NCBI GenBank assembly: GCA_030147505.1
Contig: JASBVG010000007.1
Span: 1-33,836 of the forward strand
From: Tardiphaga sp.
Lineage (GTDB): Bacteria > Pseudomonadota > Alphaproteobacteria > Rhizobiales > Xanthobacteraceae
Direction: 5' to 3'
DNA length: 33,836 nt
The notes beneath the pieces were generated by a model. That model was not told the DNA's origin. It searched no databases and was given only the letters and a program-made list of their open reading frames with translations. Positions within the stretch are counted from its first letter, which is position 1. Each line of letters opens with the position of its first letter. Shown here piece after piece: positions 19,543-28,718 of the stretch. The translations under genes and the position numbers were made by a program.

Positions 19543-20298
19543 ATGACTGCTCGTAACGACAGCGTTGTCATCATCACCGGCGGTAGCCGTGGCATCGGCC
19601 GCGCCACCGCACTGAAGGTCGCATCCCAAGGCTTCAAGGTGGTCGTCGCTTACGCCAGCAATGAAGCTGCTGCCCACGAAGTCGTCGCGCAGATCGAGGC
19701 TGGCAACGGCAAGGCCATCGCCGTCAAGTGCGACGTCGGCTCGGAAGCCGATATCCTCGCACTGTTCAAGGCGGCCGACGCCTTTGGGCCACTTGGTGCG
19801 CTAGTCAACAATGCCGGAATCGTCGGCCCCAGCATTCGCGTCGAGGACATGACCGCCGAACGCATCAACCGGATGATGGCGGTGAATGTCACCGGCAGCT
19901 TCCTTTGCGCCCGCGAGGCAGTGAAGCGCATGTCGACGAAGCATGGCGGCACGGGCGGCGTCATCGTCAACCTGTCATCGGTCGCTGCGAAACTCGGCTC
20001 GGCCAATACCTATGTCGATTATGCCGCGTCGAAAGGCGCCATCGATACGTTCACCGTCGGTCTCAGCCAGGAAGTCGCGAGCGAAGGCATTCGCGTCGTC
20101 GGCATTCGCCCCGGACTGATCGATACCGAAATTCACGCCAGCGGCGGCGAGCCCGATCGTGCCCAACGCCTCAGCGTCCATGTGCCGATGAAGCGCGTCG
20201 GCACCGCCGATGAAATCGCCAATGCGATCGTCTGGCTCCTGTCCGACGACGCGTCCTACGTCACGTCATCCATTCTCGACGTGTCAGGCGGCCGTTAA
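19543..20298 (+). CDS. Short-chain dehydrogenase/reductase (SDR) family oxidoreductase
   Basis: A 251-residue classical SDR. The nucleotide-binding TGGSRGIG is at 12-19, with no acidic residue ending strand 2 (AYASNE follows), which suggests NADP(H). NNAG is at 89-92, the catalytic Ser at 145/146, and Tyr160 and Lys164 in YAASK. The C-terminal SGGR ending is typical. The closest look is the FabG/glucose-1-dehydrogenase type, but the substrate cannot be named. The ATG at 19543 is chosen because the fold starts just after it; the ribosome binding site is weak. It lies between sucB and lpd on the same strand, so it is probably co-transcribed with the 2-oxoglutarate dehydrogenase genes. Confidence 0.9.
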   Translation: MTARNDSVVIITGGSRGIGRATALKVASQGFKVVVAYASNEAAAHEVVAQIEAGNGKAIAVKCDVGSEADILALFKAADAFGPLGALVNNAGIVGPSIRVEDMTAERINRMMAVNVTGSFLCAREAVKRMSTKHGGTGGVIVNLSSVAAKLGSANTYVDYAASKGAIDTFTVGLSQEVASEGIRVVGIRPGLIDTEIHASGGEPDRAQRLSVHVPMKRVGTADEIANAIVWLLSDDASYVTSSILDVSGGR

Positions 20299-20349
20299 CG
20301 CCGACACACACCACATCAGACTCAATCCCAAGCACCACAGGACTTCATC

Positions 20350-21753
20350 ATGGCTACTTACGATCTTGTCGTCATCGGCACCGGCCCCGGCGGTTATGTC
20401 TGCGCAATCCGCGCGGCACAGCTCGGCATGAAGGTGGCTGTCGTCGAGAAGAACAGCACGCTGGGTGGCACCTGTCTCAATGTCGGCTGCATGCCGTCGA
20501 AGGCGTTGCTGTATTCGTCGGAGCTGTTCGAGGAAGCCGGCCACTCCTTCGGCAAGATGGGCATAAAGGTGTCCGCCCCGACCCTCGATCTCCCCGCGCT
20601 GATGAACTTCAAGCAGCAGGGCATCGACGGCAACGTCAAGGGCGTCGAGTTCCTGATGAAGAAGAACAAGATCGATGTCGTGTCCGGCACCGGCAAGGTG
20701 CTCGGCACCGGCAAGGTTGAAGTCACCGGCGCTGACGGCAAGGCGCAGACGCTGGAGACCAAGAACATCGTCATCGCCTCGGGTTCGGCCGTCGCCAACC
20801 TCAAGGGCATCGAGATCGACGAGAAGCGCATCGTGTCATCCACCGGCGCGCTGTCGCTCGAAAAGGTGCCGGAAAAGCTGATCGTGGTCGGCGCTGGTGT
20901 CATCGGCCTCGAGCTCGGCTCGGTGTGGCGCCGCCTCGGTGCGCAGGTCACTGTGGTGGAATTCCTCGACCGCATCCTGCCCGGCATGGATGGCGAAGTC
21001 GCAAAACAATTCCAGCGCATGCTGGAGAAGCAGGGCATGACCTTCAAGCTCGGCGCCAAGGTCACCGGCGTCGATTCATCGGGCAAGACCCTCAAGGCCA
21101 ACATCGAGCCGGCCGCCGGCGGCGCTGCGGAGTCGCTCGAAGCCGACGTCATTCTCGTAGCCATCGGCCGCATGCCCTACACCGCGGGTCTCGGCCTGCA
21201 GGAGGCCGGCGTCGCGCTGGATGAGCGCGGCCGCATCAAGATCGACCATCACTTCGCCACCAATGTGAACGGCGTCTATGCCATCGGCGACGTCGTCGCC
21301 GGTCCGATGCTCGCGCACAAGGCGGAAGACGAAGGCGTGGCGGTTGCCGAGATCCTCGCCGGCCAGGCCGGTCATGTGAACTATGACGTGATCCCGGGCG
21401 TCGTCTACACCACGCCGGAAGTCGCCGCGGTCGGCAAGACCGAAGAAGAACTCAAGGCGGCCGGTGTGAACTACACGGTCGGCAAGTTCCCCTTCACCGC
21501 CAATGGCCGCTCCAAGGTCAACCAGACTACGGACGGTTTCGTGAAGATCCTGGCCGACGCCAAGACCGATCGCGTGCTCGGCGTGCATATGATCGGCCGT
21601 GAGGTCGGCGAAATGATCCACGAGGCCTGCGTGCTGATGGAATTCGGCGGTTCCGCGGAAGACCTGGCCCGCACCTGTCACGCGCATCCGACCCGCTCGG
21701 AAGCCGTCAAGGAAGCCGCGCTTGCGGTGGGCAAGCGCGCCATCCATATGTGA
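20350..21753 (+). CDS. lpd: Dihydrolipoyl dehydrogenase (E3)
   Basis: A 467-residue flavoprotein that reoxidises the lipoyl groups of the E2 subunit with NAD+. The FAD-binding [17 protein letters not shown] starts at 10, the redox disulfide Cys42/Cys47 is in GGTCLNVGC, and the NAD-binding [13 protein letters not shown] lies near 182. The second FAD motif [19 protein letters not shown] is near 313, and the active-site His446-Glu451 pair is in HAHPTRSE near the C-terminus. It follows sucB and the SDR gene and is probably dedicated to 2-oxoglutarate dehydrogenase, though E3 is often shared. A short GCCGGC stem-loop (21760-21776) without a T-run follows the stop. Confidence 0.97.
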   Translation: MATYDLVVIGTGPGGYVCAIRAAQLGMKVAVVEKNSTLGGTCLNVGCMPSKALLYSSELFEEAGHSFGKMGIKVSAPTLDLPALMNFKQQGIDGNVKGVEFLMKKNKIDVVSGTGKVLGTGKVEVTGADGKAQTLETKNIVIASGSAVANLKGIEIDEKRIVSSTGALSLEKVPEKLIVVGAGVIGLELGSVWRRLGAQVTVVEFLDRILPGMDGEVAKQFQRMLEKQGMTFKLGAKVTGVDSSGKTLKANIEPAAGGAAESLEADVILVAIGRMPYTAGLGLQEAGVALDERGRIKIDHHFATNVNGVYAIGDVVAGPMLAHKAEDEGVAVAEILAGQAGHVNYDVIPGVVYTTPEVAAVGKTEEELKAAGVNYTVGKFPFTANGRSKVNQTTDGFVKILADAKTDRVLGVHMIGREVGEMIHEACVLMEFGGSAEDLARTCHAHPTRSEAVKEAALAVGKRAIHM

Positions 21754-21792
21754 GCTTCGGCCGGCCTCGCGCCGGCACGGAGATACTCGCTA

Positions 21793-22320
21793 ATGATGCG
21801 ACGCGCGTTGCAGCCGCTCTGGTTCCTGCTCGCTTTGATCTTCCTGATCGAAGCGTGGCTGTGGGATCATCTGGAACCGGTCGTTGCGCGCGTCGTCGCT
21901 ATCATTCCACTGCGCGCCTTCAAGGCGTGGTGCGCAGCGCAGGTGGCCGGACTGTCGCCCTATCCCTCGCTGCTCGTCTTCATCGTCCCGGTGATCCTGC
22001 TACTGGTGCCGCTGAAATTCGCCGAAGTCTATCTGCTCACACACCATCTCTGGATCAGCGCGATCGTCCTGATCGTCGCGTCCAAATTCGTCGGCATGGG
22101 CGTGCTGGCGTTCTCCTTCGACGTTACGCGTGAAAAACTGCTGCAGATCGGCTGGTTTCGCGTGCTCTTCACATTCCTCGTCGATTTGAGACAGCGTGCG
22201 CGTGAGTTCGTCGCGCCGGTGATGTCGCGCATCAAGGCGAAAATCGCCGCGCTGCGCGGTCCGTCATCGCGCTGGCTGCGTTTCGCGCAGCGTCTCCGCC
22301 ACCGTGCACATACGCGCTAG
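21793..22320 (+). CDS. Hypothetical small membrane protein
   Basis: A 175-residue protein of no family I can name with certainty. Hydrophobic segments lie near 8-25, 57-77 and 85-107, followed by a strongly basic C-terminal tail of about 50 residues (several Arg/Lys, ending RHRAHTR) that is likely cytoplasmic. The sequence looks like that of conserved Bradyrhizobiaceae membrane proteins found beside lpd. The ATG at 21793 is followed at once by a second ATG; GGAG lies about ten bases upstream. It starts 39 bases after lpd and runs up to the next hydrolase gene, so it may be read with both. The function is unknown. Confidence 0.75.
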   Translation: MMRRALQPLWFLLALIFLIEAWLWDHLEPVVARVVAIIPLRAFKAWCAAQVAGLSPYPSLLVFIVPVILLLVPLKFAEVYLLTHHLWISAIVLIVASKFVGMGVLAFSFDVTREKLLQIGWFRVLFTFLVDLRQRAREFVAPVMSRIKAKIAALRGPSSRWLRFAQRLRHRAHTR

Positions 22321-22339
22321 CGAAGCAGGGAGTGTGTAT

Positions 22340-23233
22340 TTGGCTGACCTCTCGCATATTCGAACGCCCCTGCTCGACATTGCCTATGAACACAGTGGCC
22401 CCGCCGGCGGCGTACCGGTTATTTTACTACATGGTTTCCCTTATGACATCCGTGGCTATGACGACGCTGTAGCACTGATCAACGGTGCGGGCTTTCGTAC
22501 CATCGTGCCCTATTTGCGCGGTTATGGACCGACGCGTTTCCTGTCCAAAGAGACGATCCGATCCGGACAACAAGGCGCCCTCGGGCAAGACCTGCTCGAT
22601 TTCATGGACGCGCTGCGGATCGAAAAGGCCGTGGTCGCAGGCTATGACTGGGGTGGCCGCGCCGCTTGCGTCGTCTCGGCGCTATGGCCGGAGCGCGTGC
22701 ATGGCCTCGTCAGTTGCACCGGCTACAATATCCAGGATCTCACCAAGGCGACACGACCATACGAACCTGAACAGGAAGTGCGGCAGTGGTATCAATATTA
22801 CTTCCACACCGAACGCGGCCGGAATGGTCTGGTGCAGAACCGCGCGGGCATCAGCAAATTGCTGTGGCAAATGTGGTCGCCCAGTTGGTCTTTCGACGAT
22901 GCAACTTTCGCGCGCTCCGCGCTCTCATTCGACAATGAGGATTTCGTCGATGTGGTCGTGCATTCCTACATGCACCGCACCGCCAGCGTCGCTGGCGATG
23001 TCGCTTATGATTTTGTTGAAGAACGGCTGGCTGCGCAGCCGAAAATCGATGTGCCGACCATCGTGCTGCACGGAGAAGATGATGGCGTGGGTCCGGTCAA
23101 GGGATCGGAAAATCACGGCCGGCACTTTACTGGTCATTACGAGCGTCGCGTGATCGCCGGCGCCGGGCACAATGTGCCGCAGGAAAAGCCGCAAGAATTT
23201 GCGGAGGCGGTGATCGAGTTGTGCAGGCGGTAG
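22340..23233 (+). CDS. Alpha/beta hydrolase (epoxide hydrolase / haloalkane dehalogenase-like)
   Basis: A 297-residue alpha/beta hydrolase when read from a TTG at 22340, which has GGGAG seven bases upstream and gives the N-terminus MADLSHIRTP; a GTG at 22304 would add 12 residues and overlap the upstream gene. The oxyanion HGFP is at 31-34. The nucleophile is Asp103 in GYDWGGR, the elbow type of epoxide hydrolases and dehalogenases rather than Ser esterases. The likely acid is Asp247 or Asp248 in HGEDDGV, and His277 is the base in GAGHNVP. Trp104 sits where dehalogenases bind halide, but epoxide hydrolases share it, so the substrate is open. Confidence 0.87.
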   Translation: MADLSHIRTPLLDIAYEHSGPAGGVPVILLHGFPYDIRGYDDAVALINGAGFRTIVPYLRGYGPTRFLSKETIRSGQQGALGQDLLDFMDALRIEKAVVAGYDWGGRAACVVSALWPERVHGLVSCTGYNIQDLTKATRPYEPEQEVRQWYQYYFHTERGRNGLVQNRAGISKLLWQMWSPSWSFDDATFARSALSFDNEDFVDVVVHSYMHRTASVAGDVAYDFVEERLAAQPKIDVPTIVLHGEDDGVGPVKGSENHGRHFTGHYERRVIAGAGHNVPQEKPQEFAEAVIELCRR

Positions 23234-23255
23234 CCCATCTACCGTCATTGCGAGG

Positions 23256-23365
23256 TTGGGAAAGCCGCTGGCTTTTCCCAATGCGCAGCGAAGAAGCAAT
23301 GCAGTCCTTTCGTTGCGAAACCTGGATTGCTTCGCCCAAACGAATTACTACGCAATTCGTTTGGG
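23256..23365. repeat. Two hairpins of a REP-like intergenic element
   Basis: TTGGGAAAGCC (23256-23266) pairs nearly perfectly with GGCTTTTCCCAA (23270-23281). Downstream, CCCAAACGAATT (23335-23346) pairs perfectly with AATTCGTTTGGG (23354-23365) around a seven-base loop. The stretch between them contains GAAGCAATGCAG and CTGGATTGCTTCG, a known style of bradyrhizobial repeat. The element fills the gap between two convergent genes and could also serve as a two-way terminator. Confidence 0.65.
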
Positions 23366-23373
23366 CTCGTAAG

Positions 23374-23964
23374 CTACATCAGATGCACCGCATGCGGTGC
23401 GAACAGGCCGATAGCGGTGAAGCCAAGGCCGACGAGCCCCAACGCGCCCGCAACCCAGGCCAGCACGAGCATGCCGGTAATGATCGTCGCCGAGGCCAGC
23501 ACGATCCCGATCTGGAAGGCGGCCGAGGCGACCTCGTAGTGATGATAGCGCGCCATCGCGAGATCGCGCTCATGTTCGGCATGCTTCGCGCGCGCCGCAA
23601 GCTGTTCCGAGCCTTCGCCGGTTTCCGGCTCGTTGCGGTAACGCTGCGCCGTCTTGTTCCAGTCGTCGATCTGCTTGGCGAGCGTAGCCTTGGCGGCATC
23701 GTCGCCCATCAGACCTAGACTCAGCTTGGCGTGCTCGGACGTGGCCTGCACCACGGTTCGGCGGACGCTCTTGGCCTGGAAGAAGGCCCAGAGATTCGAG
23801 GCCTCGACATTCTTGCTGATCGATTCGGTCTGCGCGCCCTTGCCGAGCGTTTCCGAGAACGCCAGAAACAGAGCCAAGAGCGAAATCAGTAGTGCTATCT
23901 TCTTGTTCGAGCCGGATGCATGCTCGGCATGCTCCGCGTGCTCCATACTTTCGTGCGCGCCCAT
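23374..23964 (-). CDS. DUF4337 domain-containing membrane protein
   Basis: A 196-residue protein from the ATG at 23964, which has GGGGGA upstream; an ATG at 23976 would add four residues. The N-terminus is a His/Glu/Ala-rich stretch (ESMEHAEHAEHASGS), then a membrane segment (about 22-42), a long soluble helical region with several His and charged residues, and two more membrane helices at the C-terminus (about 145-195). This arrangement matches DUF4337. No function is known for the family; the His-rich start could bind metal, which is speculation. It lies 78 bases after xerC on the same strand and converges on the hydrolase gene. Confidence 0.8.
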   Translation of the reverse strand: MGAHESMEHAEHAEHASGSNKKIALLISLLALFLAFSETLGKGAQTESISKNVEASNLWAFFQAKSVRRTVVQATSEHAKLSLGLMGDDAAKATLAKQIDDWNKTAQRYRNEPETGEGSEQLAARAKHAEHERDLAMARYHHYEVASAAFQIGIVLASATIITGMLVLAWVAGALGLVGLGFTAIGLFAPHAVHLM

Positions 23965-24041
23965 CAGTTCCCCCATGGCAAAAGCGGCCGAGCTTTGGCC
24001 GAACGGATTATCGCATGCAAGAGCAATGTGGCGATGACGCG

Positions 24042-25031
24042 CTACGCCCGGGGGTGGGCCGTCTTGTAGACCTCAAAAAGACGTTCGGTGTCGATCCCGG
24101 TATAGATCTGGGTGGTCGATAGCGAGGCGTGGCCGAGCAATTCCTGGATGGCGCGAAGATCCCCGCCGCGGGTCAGAAGATGGGTCGCAAAAGAGTGGCG
24201 CAGCGCATGGGGCGTGGCGCTGTCCGGCAGACCGAGGGCGCCGCGCATCCGCTCCATGGTGAGCTGGATGATCCGCGGCGAGAGCGGCCCGCCACGGGCA
24301 CCAACGAACATCGGCCCGTCTGCCGGTAGCAGATATGGGCAGGCGGCGGCGTAGTCGGCGATGAGCTCGAGCACATTGTGCAGCACCGGCACCATGCGGG
24401 TCTTGTTACCCTTGCCGTTGACGATCAGAACATCGCCCTGCCCTGGCACAGGCACGTCCCGGCGCTTCAGGCCCAGTGCTTCGGAAATGCGCAGGCCGGA
24501 GCCGTAGAGCAGCGCCATGACGGCGGCGTCGCGCGCCCAGATCCAGGGCTCGCGATTCTCCCCTGCTCGCTCGTCGGCGTCGGTGAGGCGTTTGGCTGAC
24601 GCCATCTGCAGCGGCTTTGGCAGGCTCTTGCCGATCTTGGGCGCGCGAATGGAGGACAATGCGCCAACCGAGCCCAGTCCCTCGCGCTCCAGAAAACGGG
24701 CAAAGGACCGTAATCCCGCCAGCGCGCGCATCAGCGAGCGCCCGGCGATGTCGTTACCGCGCCGTGCCGCCATGAAGGCGCGCACGTCACCGGCGGTGAG
24801 TTTCGCGAATCGCGGCAACGTCACCTGCCCGCCCCAGTGATCGGCGAGAAACAGCATGAACTGGCGGACATCGCGCATATAGGCTTCCAGCGTTTTTGGC
24901 GACAGCCGCCGCTCGGCGCGCAAATGCGACAGCCAGCGCGTCATCTGCAGCGAAACATCCGCATCGACGCAAAACAGATCGATGGCCGGCTGTTTCGCCT
25001 CGGCGGGAGCGGTTTTCGCGGCTTTGACCAT
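24042..25031 (-). CDS. xerC: Tyrosine recombinase XerC
   Basis: A 329-residue tyrosine recombinase that, with XerD, resolves chromosome dimers at dif. The N-terminal SAM-like core-binding domain is at about 28-118. The catalytic residues are all present: Arg181 (GSGLRISEAL), Lys207 (GKGNKTR), His275 and Arg278 (HALRH), His301 (GHASL) and the nucleophile Tyr310 (QIYTG). The ATG at 25031 follows AAGGA with eight bases between; a longer frame would run into the priA leader. It is divergent from priA, a pairing familiar in Rhizobiales that supports the XerC rather than XerD name. No dif site is seen in the window. Confidence 0.92.
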   Translation of the reverse strand: MVKAAKTAPAEAKQPAIDLFCVDADVSLQMTRWLSHLRAERRLSPKTLEAYMRDVRQFMLFLADHWGGQVTLPRFAKLTAGDVRAFMAARRGNDIAGRSLMRALAGLRSFARFLEREGLGSVGALSSIRAPKIGKSLPKPLQMASAKRLTDADERAGENREPWIWARDAAVMALLYGSGLRISEALGLKRRDVPVPGQGDVLIVNGKGNKTRMVPVLHNVLELIADYAAACPYLLPADGPMFVGARGGPLSPRIIQLTMERMRGALGLPDSATPHALRHSFATHLLTRGGDLRAIQELLGHASLSTTQIYTGIDTERLFEVYKTAHPRA

Positions 25032-25170
25032 CGGATGATCCTTGAATGATGCGATGATTATCGCGAGCCCCGGTTTCGCATTGGTGAACCGCTGGCCTCG
25101 CGGCAGCATGACGCCTAAATTGGGCACTCCATCGTTTGCCTATTCAGCCCCGCGAGTTCCGATTCCGCCA

Positions 25171-27369
25171 ATGAATTCAGCCCCACGCACCCCATCCTCG
25201 TCGGGGATCGTCGATGTGCTGGTGCCGGTGGCGCTGGATCAGGCCTATTCCTACAAGGTGCCCCGCGGGCTGGACCTCCAGCCAGGCGACGTCGTGACCG
25301 TGCCGCTCGGCGCTCGCGAGGTGATCGGCGTGGTCTGGGCCGAGAACGCCAATCCCGATCCGCGTCTGCACAACCGGCTCAAGGAAGTCGGCGAGAAACT
25401 CGACGTCCCGCCGCTGCGGCAGGAGCTGCGCCAACTCGTCGACTGGGTCGCCAATTACACGCTCTCCGCCCGCGGCATGGTGATGCGGATGACGCTGCGG
25501 ATGGGCGAGCATCTCGGGCCCGAACGCGTGCGACTCGGCGTGCGCCTGGTCGGTGAGGTGCCGAAGCGCATGACTTCGGCACGTGCCCGCGTGGTGGAGC
25601 TGCTGCGCGACGGATTGCTGCACGGCAAATCCGATGCGGCGCGCGAGGCCGGTGTCAGCGCCGGCGTGATCGACGGGCTGGTGGATGAAGGCACGCTGGC
25701 GGTCGAAATCATGCCGCCGCCTTTGCCGCCACCGTCGCCCGATCCGTCATTTGTCGAGCCGGACTTTTCGCCCGATCAGGCCGTTGCGGCCGAGGCGATG
25801 CGCAAGCTTGCCTCGGCAGGTGCATTTCAGGCCGCACTGCTCGACGGCGTCACGGGCTCCGGCAAGACCGAGGTCTATTTCGAAGCGGTGGCCGAGATCA
25901 TCCGCCGCGGCGAACAGGTGCTGATCCTGATGCCGGAAATCGCACTCACCGGGCAGTTTCTGGAACGCTTCGCCAAGCGGTTCGGCGTTCGGCCGATGGA
26001 GTGGCATTCCGAGCTGACGCCGCGCACCCGCGCGCGTAACTGGGCCGCGATCGCCAACGGCCATGCACAAGTGGTGGTCGGCGCACGCTCGGCGCTGTTC
26101 CTGCCTTATGCAAAACTCGGCCTCATCGTCATCGACGAAGAACACGACCAGGCCTACAAGCAGGACGAGGGCGCGCATTATCATGGCCGCGACATGGCCG
26201 TGGTCCGCGCCTCCATCGCAAAGATTCCGATCATCCTCGCGTCGGCGACACCCTCCGTCGAATCCGAAGTGAATGCGCGAAAAGGCCGCTATCAACGCAT
26301 CGCGCTGCCGGCGCGGTTCGGCGGCCAGCATATGCCGCATATCGAGGCGATCGATCTGCGCCGCGAAGGCCCGTCGCGCGGACGCTTCATCGCACCACGG
26401 CTTGCCGAGAAAATCGTCCAGGCGATCCAGCGCAAGGAACAGGCGCTACTGTTCCTCAATCGCCGCGGCTACGCGCCGCTCACGCTATGCCGTGCCTGCG
26501 GTCATCGCTTTGCCTGCACCATTTGCGATGCGTGGCTGGTTGATCATCGTTTCCGTAAGCGCCTTGTCTGCCATCACTGCGGTTACTCGGAACCGCGCCC
26601 GCACCAATGCCCGCATTGCGGCGCCGAGGAATCGCTGGCCGCCATCGGCCCCGGCGTTGAGCGCCTGCAGGAAGAGGCGGCCGATTTGTTTCCCGAGGCC
26701 CGCACCATGGTGCTGTCGAGCGATCTGATCACCTCGGTGGAATCGATGCGTGCCGAACTCGCCGAGATTGCGGAAGGCCGCGTCGATGTCATCATCGGCA
26801 CGCAACTCGTTGCCAAGGGGCACAATTTCCCGCGGCTTAACCTCGTCGGCGTGATCGACGCGGATCTGGGCCTTGGCAATGGCGATCCGCGTGCGGCCGA
26901 GCGGACCTTCCAGATGCTCAATCAGGTGATCGGCCGCGCCGGACGCGAACAGGGCCGCGGCGTCGGCTATCTGCAGACGCACCAGCCCGAGCATCCCGTC
27001 ATGAAGGCGCTGGTCGCCAATGACCGTGAGGCATTCTACGACAACGAGATCGAATCGCGCGAGCGGGCCGGCTATCCGCCCTTCGGGCGTCTCGCCGCAA
27101 TGATCGTCTCGGGCGGCGATCGGCCCACCACGGAAGGCTTTGCGAGAAAACTCGCGGCCTGTGCTCCGATCGACGACCGCATCCTGGTGCTCGGCCCCGC
27201 CGAGGCGCCACTGGCGGTGATCAAGGGACGATACCGGTTCCGGCTGCTGGTAAAGTCTGCGCGGAACGTGGATCTGTCGCACTATTTGCGCGATTGGCTC
27301 GCCCATGCGCCGAAAGCGACGGGCAATCTCAAGCTCGAGGTGGATGTCGATCCTCAGAGCTTCCTGTAG
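25171..27369 (+). CDS. priA: Primosomal protein N' (PriA helicase)
   Basis: A 732-residue replication-restart helicase from the ATG at 25171. Upstream in-frame ATGs at 25108 and 25054 are possible, but the conserved VDVLVPVALDQAYSY begins only 14 residues after 25171. The 3'-DNA-binding domain is at about 13-110, Walker A (GVTGSGKT) at 226-233, a DEEH box (VIDEEHDQAYKQ) follows near 320, and the zinc-binding insert has eight Cys in CxxC-type pairs (CRACGHRFACTICDAW and LVCHHCGYSEPRPHQCPHCG). The C-terminal helicase motifs (IIGTQLVAKGHNFP, QVIGRAGR) are intact. It recognises stalled forks and loads DnaB. The gene is divergent from xerC with a shared 140-base leader. Confidence 0.95.
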   Translation: MNSAPRTPSSSGIVDVLVPVALDQAYSYKVPRGLDLQPGDVVTVPLGAREVIGVVWAENANPDPRLHNRLKEVGEKLDVPPLRQELRQLVDWVANYTLSARGMVMRMTLRMGEHLGPERVRLGVRLVGEVPKRMTSARARVVELLRDGLLHGKSDAAREAGVSAGVIDGLVDEGTLAVEIMPPPLPPPSPDPSFVEPDFSPDQAVAAEAMRKLASAGAFQAALLDGVTGSGKTEVYFEAVAEIIRRGEQVLILMPEIALTGQFLERFAKRFGVRPMEWHSELTPRTRARNWAAIANGHAQVVVGARSALFLPYAKLGLIVIDEEHDQAYKQDEGAHYHGRDMAVVRASIAKIPIILASATPSVESEVNARKGRYQRIALPARFGGQHMPHIEAIDLRREGPSRGRFIAPRLAEKIVQAIQRKEQALLFLNRRGYAPLTLCRACGHRFACTICDAWLVDHRFRKRLVCHHCGYSEPRPHQCPHCGAEESLAAIGPGVERLQEEAADLFPEARTMVLSSDLITSVESMRAELAEIAEGRVDVIIGTQLVAKGHNFPRLNLVGVIDADLGLGNGDPRAAERTFQMLNQVIGRAGREQGRGVGYLQTHQPEHPVMKALVANDREAFYDNEIESRERAGYPPFGRLAAMIVSGGDRPTTEGFARKLAACAPIDDRILVLGPAEAPLAVIKGRYRFRLLVKSARNVDLSHYLRDWLAHAPKATGNLKLEVDVDPQSFL

Positions 27370-27421
27370 CCACCGGTGACCCGCCACCATGCTATGGTCT
27401 GCCGATTGATTCGGGAGACCC

Positions 27422-28630
27422 ATGGCCGTGTCGGCGGACGATCTGAGCGCCCCGCTGGGACAGAAACCTGCGCGCACCAAGCGCCGGTTTCGGCTGCCAT
27501 TTACCGGCACCCAGGCTGCCGCTACGGCGCTTGGCACGCTGCTGCTCGGCTTTGCCGGCGTTGCCGTCTTCCACAAAGACCCCATGGGTGGCGAGCCCGT
27601 CGCCCGCGTTCCCATCAAGCCGCCCGAGACCGCCGCCGCGCAGAAATCAGCGGCGACGCCACCGGTCGACGTCAAGCACGGCATGCCGGACATCGCCAGG
27701 ACGGCCGATGCACCGGGCCAGAAAACCATCACCATCATCGACGGCTCCAGCGGGGCGCGGCAGAACGTGGTGGTTGCCACTGACGGTTCGGAAGGAGCTT
27801 CGTCCGAAGCCCCGCCCGTGATGGCCGGTATCGACCAGAAGCTGCTGGAACAGTCGCGTTATGGCATGGTGCCGATCGCTGCCGGCGGTCTGAAGCCGGT
27901 CAATGTCTATGCTGCAGGCTCCGAGGCCGAGCGCGCCAGGGCGATGAAGACGCCAAGCATCGCCATCGTGATCGGCGGCCTCGGCGTCGGCGCCGCCAAG
28001 ACCAACGAAGCCATCATGAAGCTGCCGCCGGCCGTGACGCTGGCGTTCACGCCCTATGGCTCGGATCCCGCCAAGCTTGTGGAGCGCGCCCGCGCGCAGC
28101 GCCACGAGGTGCTGCTGCAATTGCCACTCGAACCATTCGATTATCCGGACAACGATCCCGGCCCGCAAACCCTGCTGGCCTCGGCAACTCCCGAGCAGAA
28201 TATCGACCGCATGATGTGGCACCTCAGCCGCTTCCAGGGCTATGTCGGCGTCGGTAATTTCATGGGTGCCCGCTTCATCGCCACCGATACCGCCATGCAG
28301 GCGGTAGCCAGGGAGGCCAACAAGCGCGGTCTCGCGCTGTTTGACGATGGATCATCTTCGCGAAGCGTCGCGCCCGCCGCAGCGGAAGCACTGGGCATGC
28401 CATTCGCGCGCGCCGATGTCACCATCGATGCGGCGCCGAATTCGGCTGAAATCGATAAAGCGCTTTCACGGCTGGAAGGTCTCGCAAAAGAACGTGGCTT
28501 TGCCGTCGGCGCGGCCTCGGCTCTGCCGATTTCGATCGAAAAAATAGGCACTTGGGCGAAAACCTTGGAATCGCGCGGGATCATGCTGGTGCCATTGACA
28601 ACCGCGATGCTGAAATCAAAATCTAGCTAG
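27422..28630 (+). CDS. Divergent polysaccharide deacetylase family protein (YibQ/DUF610-like)
   Basis: A 402-residue protein with a basic N-terminus, one membrane anchor at about 37-56 and a disordered Ala/Pro-rich linker, then a deacetylase-fold domain at about 178-395. The fold is recognised from IAIVIGGLG near 180, a LPLEPFDYPDNDPGP stretch and VGVGNFMGARF near 276. In E. coli YibQ and relatives these motifs read IVIDDxG and NNHMGS, carrying metal-ligand Asp and His; here the Asp pair is Gly-Gly and the His is Phe. The catalytic metal site is therefore probably lost. The ATG at 27422 has GGGAG nearby. It precedes the Nudix genes, as in many Rhizobiales. The role in the envelope is not known. 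Confidence 0.85.
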   Translation: MAVSADDLSAPLGQKPARTKRRFRLPFTGTQAAATALGTLLLGFAGVAVFHKDPMGGEPVARVPIKPPETAAAQKSAATPPVDVKHGMPDIARTADAPGQKTITIIDGSSGARQNVVVATDGSEGASSEAPPVMAGIDQKLLEQSRYGMVPIAAGGLKPVNVYAAGSEAERARAMKTPSIAIVIGGLGVGAAKTNEAIMKLPPAVTLAFTPYGSDPAKLVERARAQRHEVLLQLPLEPFDYPDNDPGPQTLLASATPEQNIDRMMWHLSRFQGYVGVGNFMGARFIATDTAMQAVAREANKRGLALFDDGSSSRSVAPAAAEALGMPFARADVTIDAAPNSAEIDKALSRLEGLAKERGFAVGAASALPISIEKIGTWAKTLESRGIMLVPLTTAMLKSKSS

Positions 28631-28718
28631 TGTCGGGAGGCCAGCGGTTCGGATCGATCGGAGCGCGGCATGGCCTCAGGGGGACGCATGACGGCCGGCG
28701 CGGCCAGGAAGCGATGGA

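Noticed and set aside
23977..24041. CGGCC...GGCCG stem between xerC and the DUF4337 gene
   Set aside because: The stem is only five base pairs with no T-run; too weak to call a terminator.
25042..25170. N-terminal extension of PriA from TTG 25042 or the ATGs at 25054 and 25108
   Set aside because: The extra residues have no similarity to PriA, and the conserved domain begins shortly after 25171. The ATG at 25108 cannot be fully excluded.
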